64,000 nt of DNA from NCBI RefSeq assembly GCF_018613695.1, contig NZ_JAGGPR010000003.1:582372-646371 (forward strand), read 5' to 3'. The notes below the pieces were generated by a model. The model ran no database searches, was not told where the DNA came from, and saw nothing but the letters and a program-made list of their open reading frames with translations. This DNA comes from Arthrobacter sp. ISL-95 (lineage in GTDB: Bacteria; Actinomycetota; Actinomycetes; Actinomycetales; Micrococcaceae). Both the position numbers and the translations under genes were made by a program. Below, piece after piece: positions 16,482-24,454 of the stretch; positions within the stretch are counted from its first letter, which is position 1, and each line of letters begins with the position of its first letter.

Positions 16482-18137
16482 ATGGACGATTCAGTTGACG
16501 TCGCCATCATCGGTTCAGGCATCAATTCCTTAGTGGCGGCGGCCGAGTTGGCTTTGGCCGGGAAGCGGGTGTGCATCATCGAGCGCTCGGACCGGCTGGG
16601 AGGTTTTGTCCATTCCGCCGAGCGGACTCTTCCGGGCTTCATCCACGACTCCTTCTCCTCCTGGCACCCGTTGTTCGTGTCCGGCGCCGCCTACGGGGCG
16701 CTGGGCAAGGAGTTGCATGCCAGGGGCCTGGAGTACGCCAACACCTCCGGCCCGGTGACAGCGAGCGTTGCCGCGGATCCCACCACCGGAGCCCACCGTG
16801 TGGTCATCGCAGAGCGAGATCCGGGGCCAACTGCTGCTGCGTTCAAGTCCGCTGGTGACCAAGCTGCGTACCTGGCCATGCTCGACGACCTGGGCCGCAA
16901 TGCAGGAACTGTGTTCGGCGCTTTCGGAGCAGAGCTTCGGTCCTTTGGGGAGGTGACCAAGATTGCGTTTGGCGCTGTTCGTCGCGGGCGCTTCACGGGG
17001 ACGGAAGCCTTCGTCCGGGATTCGGTGATGAGCGGCCGCAACTACGTCCGCAGCCGCTTTGACGGGTGGGAAGCGGACCAGCTGTGGTCGCCGTGGCTCC
17101 TGCACGCAGGACTCGGCCCGGACCAAGCCACCGGCGGGGTCATGCTCCCGGTCATGGCCATGAGCATGCACAGCTTCGGACTCCCGATTGTGAAAGGCGG
17201 GGCATCGAGGTTCGTGGAGGCATTTGACTCCTTGCTGCGCGACAATGGGGTCCGGATCATGCTGGGCGTGGACGCGGAAGAAATCCTGGTTGGCTCCGAC
17301 GGCGGCGGCTCCGGGAAGGGCGGTTCCGTCACCGGCGTCCGCACGTCACAAGGCGTGGTTTCCGCCGGGACAGTGCTCGCAAACGTTTCGCCCCAGGCCC
17401 TTTACACCCGGCTTCTTCGCCATCCACCGGCCGGTACTGCCGATGCCGCTGAACGCTACCAGAACGGCCGCGGAGCCATGCAGATTCACCTCGCGCTGGA
17501 CAAACCTGTGGAATGGCTTGATCCCAGGCTCAACGCCGTCCCGCTGGTTCACATCAGCAACGGCTCAGACAGCACCGGGATCGCCTGCGCCCAGGCCGAA
17601 GCCGGACTGTTGCCCAACGAACCCACCGTGGTGGTGGGTCAACAGTGCGTGCTGGATCCGTCGCGGGCTCCGGAGGGTAAGGCCACGTTATGGCTGCAGC
17701 TCCAAGAAGTCCCGTTCTCGCCCGTAGGTGATGCAGCGGGCCACCTGAACGTTGCCGCCGGCTGGACCGATGAGCTGAAACAGGGCTACCTTGAACGGGT
17801 CCTCGCGCGGTTGGAGCAGTTCGCGCCAGGAACCCGGGCTACGGTTCTTGCTTCAGACATCCTCGCCCCCACAGACCTGGCGGCAGCCAACCCCAACGCC
17901 GTCAATGGCGACCCCTATGGCGGCTCAGCCGAGCTCTTCCAAAACCTGCTGTGGCGGCCTTTCCCGGCAGCGGCAGGACACCAAACCGCCGTCGAAGGTC
18001 TCTGGCACATCGGCGCATCAACCCATCCGGGCCCAGGACTTTCCGGCGGTTCCGGACACTTGGTGGCCCAAAAACTGACCGCACCACCCTCACGACTTTC
18101 CCGCCTTCAATCAGCACTTAAACCAAGCAAGCGATAG
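16482..18137 (+). CDS. FAD-dependent oxidoreductase, phytoene-desaturase/amine-oxidase-like
   Basis: 551 residues with an N-terminal dinucleotide motif IIGSGINSLVAAAELALAG followed by ERSDRLGG, and the C-terminal FAD signature HIGASTHPGPGLSGGSGHLV of the CrtI-like group. The frame is open further upstream, but ATG 16482 with AAAGG nearby fits the family N-terminus. It is co-directional and closely spaced with StyA2B and the cyclase, with no carotenoid genes around, so a pigment role is unlikely. Inference: it could oxidise a dihydroxy- or hydroxy-indoline intermediate to isatin or a related dione, the step not covered by the other enzymes. Confidence 0.8.
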   Translation: MDDSVDVAIIGSGINSLVAAAELALAGKRVCIIERSDRLGGFVHSAERTLPGFIHDSFSSWHPLFVSGAAYGALGKELHARGLEYANTSGPVTASVAADPTTGAHRVVIAERDPGPTAAAFKSAGDQAAYLAMLDDLGRNAGTVFGAFGAELRSFGEVTKIAFGAVRRGRFTGTEAFVRDSVMSGRNYVRSRFDGWEADQLWSPWLLHAGLGPDQATGGVMLPVMAMSMHSFGLPIVKGGASRFVEAFDSLLRDNGVRIMLGVDAEEILVGSDGGGSGKGGSVTGVRTSQGVVSAGTVLANVSPQALYTRLLRHPPAGTADAAERYQNGRGAMQIHLALDKPVEWLDPRLNAVPLVHISNGSDSTGIACAQAEAGLLPNEPTVVVGQQCVLDPSRAPEGKATLWLQLQEVPFSPVGDAAGHLNVAAGWTDELKQGYLERVLARLEQFAPGTRATVLASDILAPTDLAAANPNAVNGDPYGGSAELFQNLLWRPFPAAAGHQTAVEGLWHIGASTHPGPGLSGGSGHLVAQKLTAPPSRLSRLQSALKPSKR

Positions 18138-18144
18138 GAGAACA

Positions 18145-18936
18145 ATGTCTGTTCTGGCCGGGCTCACTGCAGCCCTCTCGAGTGGTTCGGTGGAAATCAT
18201 CGATCTCACCACGCCCCTCAGCTCCGAGACCCCCATTCTGAACCTGCCGCAGCCGTTCGCGAACACGGTGGGCTTGTCCGTCTCGCCGGTGAGCAATTTC
18301 GACGACGCCGGACCGGCCTGGGCGTGGAACGACGTCACGGTGGGCGAACACGCCGGAACGCACCTGGATGCTCCGATCCACTGGATCACGGGCAAGGACG
18401 GCAAGTCCGTGGACCAGATCGAGCCGCGCCGCCTGGTGGGTCCTATTGCCGTGATCGACAAGACCTCCGAGGTTACCGGGAACCCCGATTTTTTGCTGGA
18501 ACCCGAACACTTTGAGCAGTGGCAGGAAGAGCACGGCGCTTTCCCGGAGAATTGCTGGCTTATCTTCCGGACCGGGTGGGCGGCGCGCGGCACGGACGCG
18601 GCGGCTTTCGTCAACGCGGACGACGCCGGACCCCACACTCCCGGGGTCTCTGCCGCAGGCGCAAAATGGCTTGCCGGAAACGCCTCGATCAGCGGTTTCG
18701 GTGTTGAGACCGTGGGTATCGACGCCGGTCAGGCCGGTGCTTTGGATCCAATGTTTCCCGTGCACTCGTTCCTCCTGGGCGCGGACAAGTATGGCGTGAC
18801 CTCACTGCGGAATGTGGACCGGCTCCCCGTCACGGGTGCCACGTTGGTAGTAGCACCGCTGCCGATCGTGGGCGGAACCGGCAGCCCCAGCCGCGTGTAC
18901 GCACTGGTGGAAAAGGGCGCGGTGGAGAAGGCATGA
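18145..18936 (+). CDS. Cyclase-family metal amidohydrolase, candidate isatin hydrolase
   Basis: 263 residues of the kynurenine-formamidase/cyclase fold (Pfam Cyclase). The metal motif HxGTHxDxPxH is complete as HAGTHLDAPIH (69-79), with ligands H69, H73 and D75. Isatin hydrolases belong to this family and open the lactam ring of isatin to isatinate with Mn2+. The next gene encodes a ThDP decarboxylase-like enzyme that would complete isatinate to anthranilate. The stop overlaps that gene by ATGA, so their products are probably made in step. Alternatives are kynurenine formamidase or another arylformamidase; the oxygenase neighbours favour isatin. Confidence 0.8.
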   Translation: MSVLAGLTAALSSGSVEIIDLTTPLSSETPILNLPQPFANTVGLSVSPVSNFDDAGPAWAWNDVTVGEHAGTHLDAPIHWITGKDGKSVDQIEPRRLVGPIAVIDKTSEVTGNPDFLLEPEHFEQWQEEHGAFPENCWLIFRTGWAARGTDAAAFVNADDAGPHTPGVSAAGAKWLAGNASISGFGVETVGIDAGQAGALDPMFPVHSFLLGADKYGVTSLRNVDRLPVTGATLVVAPLPIVGGTGSPSRVYALVEKGAVEKA

Positions 18937-20609
18937 GCGAGCAAGTACGGGTTTCAACGCTGGTGGGCAGGACGTTGGCGAAGCTCGGCGTCGGGCATGT
19001 TTTCGGGGTGGTGGGCAGCGGCAACTTCGATGTCACCGGCACCCTCATGGCCGAAGGCATTCCCTTCACGGCCACCCGGCATGAGGGCGGTGCTGCCACC
19101 ATGGCTGATGCGTACTCGCGGATGTCCGGCAAGGTAGGTGTGGTCACCACACATCAGGGGTGCGGGCTGAGCAATGCCATCACCGGGATTGGCGAGGCGG
19201 CGAAGAGCCGCACCCCCATGATTGTGCTCACCGCCGACACGCAGGCCGCAGCCATCAGGTCCAACTTCAAAATAGACCAAGACGGGCTGGCCAGAAGCGT
19301 CGGAGCAGTGGCGGAACGCATCCACTCGCCCGCAACAGCTGTGGCAGACACTGTGAGGGCTTTCCGGACGGCGGTGAACGAGCGCCGCACGGTGGTCCTG
19401 AGCTTGCCGCTGGATGTCCAAAGCGGCACCGCCTCAGATGAGGTGAGTGCCGTCGTCGTGCCTGAGCCGTTGAAGGTCCGCCCGGACGCCGCCGCCGTTG
19501 AGCAGTTGGTGGCACTGATTTCCGCCGCGGAACGGCCCGTGTTCGTCGCCGGACGCGGAGGACGGGGTGCCCGGGACGAGATCCTGGAGCTGGCACGGCA
19601 TGCCGGTGCGCTGGTGGCGACGTCGGCAGTGGCGAGCGGGCTGTTCAACGGCGACTCCCACAACCTGGGAATTTCCGGCGGTTTCTCATCGCCCACCACC
19701 GCCGAGCTCATCAGCGGCGCGGACCTGATAGTGGGGTGGGGCTGCGCGCTGAACATGTGGACCATGCGGCACGGGCGGCTGATCTCGGCCGGTACCAACG
19801 TGGTGCAGATCGACGTCGAAGATTCCGCGCTTGGTGCCAACCGGCCCATCACTCTTGGCCTGCTGGGCGATTCTGCGCTAACGGCTGCGGATGCCCTGAC
19901 GGCGCTGCGGTCCGTGCAGTCCGAACCGGCAGAGAAGTACCGCACCGAAGCCAACGCCCTGGCCATCAAGCAGGGATCGCGGTGGCGGGACGTCGACACC
20001 GAAGACCTGTCCACGGCAACATCAATTGACCCCCGGATACTCACCCGCGAGCTCGATACCCTGCTGCCTGCCGAGAGGATCGTGGCCGTGGATTCGGGGA
20101 ACTTCATGGGCTATCCAAGCCAGTACCTTGCCGTGCCGGACGAGTTCGGTTTCTGCTTCACCCAGGCGTTCCAAGCAATCGGGCTCGGGCTCTATACGGC
20201 GATCGGCGCCGCTCTTGCCCAGCCTCACCGGCTGCCGGTGCTGGGTGCCGGAGACGGCGGGTTCCTGATGGGCATCAGCGAACTGGAAACCGCTGCACGG
20301 CTCAAACTGCCTTTGGTGTGCATCGTCTACAACGACGCAGCCTACGGGGCAGAGGTGTACCACTTCGCGTCGGAACACAACGAAGCCGAGCTCTCCAGCG
20401 TCGTGTTCCCCGAGACGGACATCGCTGCGATCGCCCGCGGCTTCGGCGCCGAGGGCGTGACAGTGCGGACCCTGGCGGATCTGGACGCTGTGCGCCCGTG
20501 GATCGCAGCCTACCAAGCCGGGACACAGGACCGTCCCTTGGTGATCGACGCCAAGATCGCATCCGATGGCGGCTCGTGGTGGCTGGCCGAAGCGTTCCAG
20601 GGCCACTGA
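18933..20609 (+). CDS. ThDP-dependent enzyme, candidate isatinate decarboxylase
   Basis: 558 residues with the three-domain plan of acetolactate synthase/benzoylformate decarboxylase: PYR domain with catalytic Glu51 (RHEGGAATMADAY), a central domain, and a PP domain with the ThDP/Mg motif GDGG (440-443) to ND (467-468). It is not next to an ilvN-like small subunit, so it is not a biosynthetic acetolactate synthase. Coupled by ATGA to the cyclase-family gene, it most plausibly decarboxylates isatinate (a 2-aminobenzoylformate) to a product released as anthranilate or its aldehyde. Isatinate decarboxylases in bacterial indole-acetate pathways are of this class. The substrate remains inference. 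Confidence 0.8.
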   Translation: MSEQVRVSTLVGRTLAKLGVGHVFGVVGSGNFDVTGTLMAEGIPFTATRHEGGAATMADAYSRMSGKVGVVTTHQGCGLSNAITGIGEAAKSRTPMIVLTADTQAAAIRSNFKIDQDGLARSVGAVAERIHSPATAVADTVRAFRTAVNERRTVVLSLPLDVQSGTASDEVSAVVVPEPLKVRPDAAAVEQLVALISAAERPVFVAGRGGRGARDEILELARHAGALVATSAVASGLFNGDSHNLGISGGFSSPTTAELISGADLIVGWGCALNMWTMRHGRLISAGTNVVQIDVEDSALGANRPITLGLLGDSALTAADALTALRSVQSEPAEKYRTEANALAIKQGSRWRDVDTEDLSTATSIDPRILTRELDTLLPAERIVAVDSGNFMGYPSQYLAVPDEFGFCFTQAFQAIGLGLYTAIGAALAQPHRLPVLGAGDGGFLMGISELETAARLKLPLVCIVYNDAAYGAEVYHFASEHNEAELSSVVFPETDIAAIARGFGAEGVTVRTLADLDAVRPWIAAYQAGTQDRPLVIDAKIASDGGSWWLAEAFQGH

Positions 20610-20618
20610 GTGCCGGGC

Positions 20619-20692
20619 CCACCCCGGTAGCTCGCAGCAAAGCGCGTTCTGAGCTCTGAGAACGCGCGCGCTGCTGCTACTTACCGGGGTGG
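20619..20692. terminator. Bidirectional hairpin, dispersed family 1 (member A)
   Basis: Outer arms CCACCCCGGTA (20619-20629) and TACCGGGGTGG (20682-20692), middle arms GCAGCA/TGCTGC, and inner arms GCGCGTTCT/AGAACGCGC around a short loop. It lies between convergent ThDP and LacI genes, and its right arm includes the last codons of the LacI gene. It shares the GCAGC...GCTGCTAC plan with hairpins at 33.06, 41.41 and 44.16 kb. Confidence 0.75.
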
Positions 20693-21709
20693 GGCGGTGC
20701 TTCCACGGACAACCAGCTCCGTGGCGACTTCGAGGGCAGCCGTGGAACCCTTGCCCTGTTCGATCTGCTCCGTGAGCATTCCCACGGCCATGGACGCCAA
20801 CTGCGCCAGCGGCTGCCGAACCGTGGTGAGCGGCGGTGATGTGAGGGCTGCCTGAGCGATGTCGTCGAACCCCACAACGCTGAGGTCGCCAGGAATTTTC
20901 AGGGACCGCTGCGCCGCAGCGTTCATGACGCCCAGGGCTTGCAGGTCGCTTCCCGTGAAGATTGCTGTGGGTCGCTCCGGCAAGTCCAGAAGCTCCCCAC
21001 CCAGGCGAGACCCGGATTCGATACTGAAATCGCCATCGCGCACGAACTCGGGAAGTACTGGCAGCCCGGCTTCGTGAAGGGCGGCCGCGTACGCAGCGTA
21101 ACGGGCACGTCCGTGACCCGGACTGTGGACGCGGCCCGTAATGATGCCTATGCGCTCATGCCCCAGTTCCAGGAGATGGGACACCGCCCGCAATGCTCCG
21201 GAGAACGACGCCGGGCTAACGCTGGGTATTTGCAAGCCTTGGGAGCCTTCGGGGTCGATAGCAACCGCCGGGATGTTCAGCGTCCGCGCCAGCTCTACCA
21301 AGGGTGATCCCTGCCGCGGAGCCAACAGCATCACGCCGTCCAGGCGGTTGCTGGAGGGCTCACGCAGCTTCTGCCAGTTCTCCGCAGTGGCATTCACGGC
21401 TCGCGTGTAGGCCACGGTGTGACCAAGGCGGGCGGCAGCAGCTTCAACGCCTTCCATGGTTTCCAGGACCCACGGAGAATCAAAGTTGTTCACTACCAAC
21501 TGCAGCAGGCCGGGTTCGCTGGGCGAGTTCCGCTTGGTGTAGTCGAGCTCCTCCAAGGCCTGCTGGACCCGGGCACGCGTTGCCTCGGAAACATGCGAGC
21601 GCCCGTTCAGCACCTTGGAAACTGTGGGCACGGAAACGCCCGCAGCCGCGGCCACATCTGCGATCTTGGGGCGCGGAGTGGCGGTCAACGGGGCGGTCCT
21701 TGAACTCAT
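20681..21709 (-). CDS. LacI-family regulator of the polysaccharide locus
   Basis: 342 residues: N-terminal LacI HTH at about 15-40 (IADVAAAAGVSVPTVSKVLNG) with hinge helix, then a periplasmic-binding-protein-like sugar domain ending in the LAQLASMAVGML dimer region. It is the last gene of the minus-strand chain PmoA - GH43 - LacI, overlapping the GH43 stop by ATGA. Related regulators repress xylan, arabinan or pectin genes until an oligosaccharide binds. GAAAGTTTC motifs in the divergent promoter region at 24.2-24.4 kb are candidate operators. Confidence 0.9.
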   Translation of the reverse strand: MSSRTAPLTATPRPKIADVAAAAGVSVPTVSKVLNGRSHVSEATRARVQQALEELDYTKRNSPSEPGLLQLVVNNFDSPWVLETMEGVEAAAARLGHTVAYTRAVNATAENWQKLREPSSNRLDGVMLLAPRQGSPLVELARTLNIPAVAIDPEGSQGLQIPSVSPASFSGALRAVSHLLELGHERIGIITGRVHSPGHGRARYAAYAAALHEAGLPVLPEFVRDGDFSIESGSRLGGELLDLPERPTAIFTGSDLQALGVMNAAAQRSLKIPGDLSVVGFDDIAQAALTSPPLTTVRQPLAQLASMAVGMLTEQIEQGKGSTAALEVATELVVRGSTAPPR

Positions 21710-23295
21710 GGGGATACGGGAGCGGCAATGCGCTGGGTGGTTGCCCGGCGGACCGGCGCAGTGTCCACACGCACGGGTCCAACCCTAACACTGCCGTGTT
21801 CACGCGAGCCCAGGGGTGCTGTAGCGAAAATCCCCAGTTCAGCGCCGATCCACCGGCCCTCCACGACGTCGAAATCCCAGATGGGAATCTGCCACGGATC
21901 CGTTGGGCCAACACGCCAGGCAAACGTGGCCTGAGGGGTCTCATCCGTTCGGACCTGAAGCTCAATGCGCGGGCCTGGAAGTGCCACTGCCCGCCCGATC
22001 GGTTGCTCGTGGGGGCCTTCGCTCCCGGCGCCACTACCCAGGACGTAGCCGTTTTCGGTGCGTACCATTCCCAGCCAGGCGTATCGCTGACCCAAAACCA
22101 CGACGCCGGCCCGGGTGCCTAGGGGCACGTCGTCCAGTTCCAGTGTGGTGGTGAAGGTGGACGGTTCGCCGGGGAGAATCTGGGCAAGGATGTTGGGGAG
22201 TTCACGGAGGTTGATGGGGTCATTGGCTTGCGGGCGGAGTACCAAATGCCCTCCTCCACAGGTGGAAAGCCATTCGTCCCGGGGGTTGGCCTGCCAGTGC
22301 CACTGCGGGCCCAGGCCTGGGGACGTGAAGTTGTCGCTGGATGGAGGGGCGATGTCTTCGGGCGAGGTGCCCAACGGGTAGGGGTGGCTCACAACCGGGG
22401 TTCCCGGTCCGCCGTCGTCCGCTGTTTTGCCCATCCATGGCCAGCCGTCCGCGCCCCACCCCATGGGCTGGAGGTGGACCACCCGGCCGTACGCCCCCCG
22501 GTCCTGGAAATGCAGGAACCAGTCTTCGCCCTGGGGAGTAGTGACCCACGCACCTTGATGCGGGCCGTTCACCGGCGAATCGCCTTGCTCCAAAACCCGC
22601 CGTTCCTCGTAGGGTCCAAAAGGCGAACGCGAGCGGAAGACCGACTGCCACCCGGTGGCGACGCCGCCGGCCGGGGCGAAGATCCAGTACCAGCCATCGC
22701 GTTTGTAGAACTTGGGTCCCTCCAGGGTTGTGAAACCCGGAAGGTCCTCGCCGTTGATGACGTGGGTTCCATGATCCAGAAGCTCCGAGGCATCCGGGCT
22801 CATCCGATGCACGGTGAGCCGGTTCTTGACTCCGATCCGGCTCTTGGCCCAGCCGTGGACCAGATACGCCGTGCCGTCTTCATCCCACAGGGGGCAGGGG
22901 TCAATGAGTCCGCGGCCGGCGTAGAGAAGATGAGGTGCGCTCCACGGTCCTTCGGCTTTGTCCGCACTGAGCACAAAGATCCCGTGATCCGGATCGGGGT
23001 AGAAGATCCAGAATTTACCGTTGTGGTGACGCAGCGCGGGAGCCCAAACGCCACTACCGTGCCGCACCAGCGAATAGTGCCCCAGCTGCGGGAGTTCAGG
23101 CAGTGCATGCCCGGCATGTTCCCAATCCACAAGGTTCCATGACCGCAAAACCGGGAGGCCGGGAACCCTGTTGAAGCTGGAGGCAATGAGGTAGTAAGTG
23201 CCATCAACCTGGATTGCGTCCGGATCCGGCCAGTCGCCGTTGAGTATGGGGTTGTTGTAGACGGGGATGCGGTGGCGATTTCCCATGGTTGTCAT
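21706..23295 (-). CDS. Glycoside hydrolase family 43 (beta-xylosidase/arabinofuranosidase type)
   Basis: 529 residues: a five-bladed GH43 catalytic domain (about 10-310) followed by a roughly 200-residue beta-sandwich like the GH43 xylosidase C-terminal domain. The catalytic base lies in NGDWPDPD (D24) and the general acid in TTLEGPKFYK (EGP). No signal peptide, so it acts inside the cell on imported oligosaccharides. It starts at ATG 23295 with AGGAC just upstream and overlaps the PmoA stop by ATGA. GH43 enzymes release xylose or arabinose from xylan, arabinan or pectin side chains; which of these cannot be decided. Confidence 0.88.
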   Translation of the reverse strand: MTTMGNRHRIPVYNNPILNGDWPDPDAIQVDGTYYLIASSFNRVPGLPVLRSWNLVDWEHAGHALPELPQLGHYSLVRHGSGVWAPALRHHNGKFWIFYPDPDHGIFVLSADKAEGPWSAPHLLYAGRGLIDPCPLWDEDGTAYLVHGWAKSRIGVKNRLTVHRMSPDASELLDHGTHVINGEDLPGFTTLEGPKFYKRDGWYWIFAPAGGVATGWQSVFRSRSPFGPYEERRVLEQGDSPVNGPHQGAWVTTPQGEDWFLHFQDRGAYGRVVHLQPMGWGADGWPWMGKTADDGGPGTPVVSHPYPLGTSPEDIAPPSSDNFTSPGLGPQWHWQANPRDEWLSTCGGGHLVLRPQANDPINLRELPNILAQILPGEPSTFTTTLELDDVPLGTRAGVVVLGQRYAWLGMVRTENGYVLGSGAGSEGPHEQPIGRAVALPGPRIELQVRTDETPQATFAWRVGPTDPWQIPIWDFDVVEGRWIGAELGIFATAPLGSREHGSVRVGPVRVDTAPVRRATTQRIAAPVSP

Positions 23296-24152
23296 GATGT
23301 CCTGTCCGGAGTGCTGCTGAAGTGGTGGAGAAGAAGTTCGTCAACGTGATGGCTGCTGGTGATGTGGCCGTCGTGGATTACGGCGTGGAGGCTGAGCTGG
23401 AGCGGGTTGGCCCGGTCCACCGTGACCGGCTTGTCCCAGGCGACGGCGGGACCGGCCCCCACGTAGCCTTCCGTCCGGACAAACCAGGGATGCAGCTCCG
23501 CGAGGTTTTGGGCGAGGACGACGCTAACGTCCTTTCCCCCTTGCCGGATGCCCACCACGAGCCAGGGAGAAAGGGATCCATGGGCGGCCTCAGTACCAGC
23601 GCCTTCGGAACACAGGACCTTCGCCGGCGCGTCACCTGGCGGTAAGCGCCAGAAGATTCCGCCGTAGCCGGCGCCAACGCGCCCTTTAACGGCCGACGAC
23701 GACACGGTCAGCCGTTCCAGCTCACCGGCTGGCCGGAGTACTGAGTCGAAGGAAAGGCTCCAAGTATCCGCGTGGGGGTGTGTTCGGCACCGGTAGCTCC
23801 GTTGCTCCAGAGCCAGCTCACGCCCGTTCCTGTCGAGCCAGGTGACCGCCCCCTCGCCCAGGCCGTCCTTATACAGCCAGCCCGACGGCACCTGTCGGCC
23901 GTGATTGGGAAGGACCTCCGGACCGCGACGGGTAAAAGTGGATCCGCCCCAGAAGTTGCTGCCGTTCACGTCCGAGAAGGCGAGCGAGAGGCCCACATGG
24001 TGCGGGTGGTCGGCAGGGCCGGCTTCCGTGAGGGGCACACCGGCCAAGGTCCGGAGGGGGTGAAGGTACGGCCGGGGAGACAGCATCGCTGCCAGGTCAA
24101 CGCCATCGTTCACCTGCGCCACGGTTGCGCCGTGGATTTTGAAGCTTCCCAT
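23292..24152 (-). CDS. PmoA-family protein (DUF6807)
   Basis: 286 residues matching the PmoA-like family often found beside sugar-catabolic genes: GPADHPHHVGLSLAFSDVNGSNFWGG near residues 65-90 with conserved HPHH, and a C-terminal HAVIHDGHITSSHHVDELL. The ATG at 24152 has AAGGACG upstream; the frame extends 23 codons further without a ribosome site. It is first in the operon with GH43 and LacI. The biochemical role of the family is unknown; the paired histidines suggest metal binding. Confidence 0.8.
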   Translation of the reverse strand: MGSFKIHGATVAQVNDGVDLAAMLSPRPYLHPLRTLAGVPLTEAGPADHPHHVGLSLAFSDVNGSNFWGGSTFTRRGPEVLPNHGRQVPSGWLYKDGLGEGAVTWLDRNGRELALEQRSYRCRTHPHADTWSLSFDSVLRPAGELERLTVSSSAVKGRVGAGYGGIFWRLPPGDAPAKVLCSEGAGTEAAHGSLSPWLVVGIRQGGKDVSVVLAQNLAELHPWFVRTEGYVGAGPAVAWDKPVTVDRANPLQLSLHAVIHDGHITSSHHVDELLLHHFSSTPDRTS

Positions 24153-24454
24153 GAGACGTCCTTGTGATGGGTTGGCGGGTGTGTGGAGTTCAGCATAATC
24201 AAAACGGAAATAGTTCGGCAACTGTACGGGAAAGTTTCTTTAAAGATTTTTCCGCTTGAGCCTACTGATGTGTTGACAGTCACAAGCAATTGTTGCTAGA
24301 AATCGTTTACTCAGTTATTTTTCCCTTGATTTTGGTCTCCATGGGGCTTCGCACCTCGCCTCTCAGTCCACATCGTGCAGAAAGTTTCTGCAACGGATGC
24401 TCAAAATTCCTTGTACCTACGTCCCTGAGTGGGGCATCAGAAAGGCGTCATTCA
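24153..24454. promoter_or_regulatory. Divergent promoter region of the polysaccharide locus
   Basis: 302 bases between the PmoA operon (left) and the sugar importer (right). A perfect dyad GCAGAAA-G-TTTCTGC lies at 24377-24391, and a related GAAAGTTTCTT at 24230-24240. TTGACA at 24273-24278 followed after 17 bases by CTAGAA is a candidate promoter for the importer. The repeated GAAAGTTTC core looks like a LacI-family operator, close to GAAAN-TTTC sites of actinobacterial xylan regulators. Confidence 0.55.

Noticed and set aside
15326..16642. A 438-codon minus-strand frame opposite StyA2B
   Set aside because: Shadow of the fusion gene; no start context or motif.
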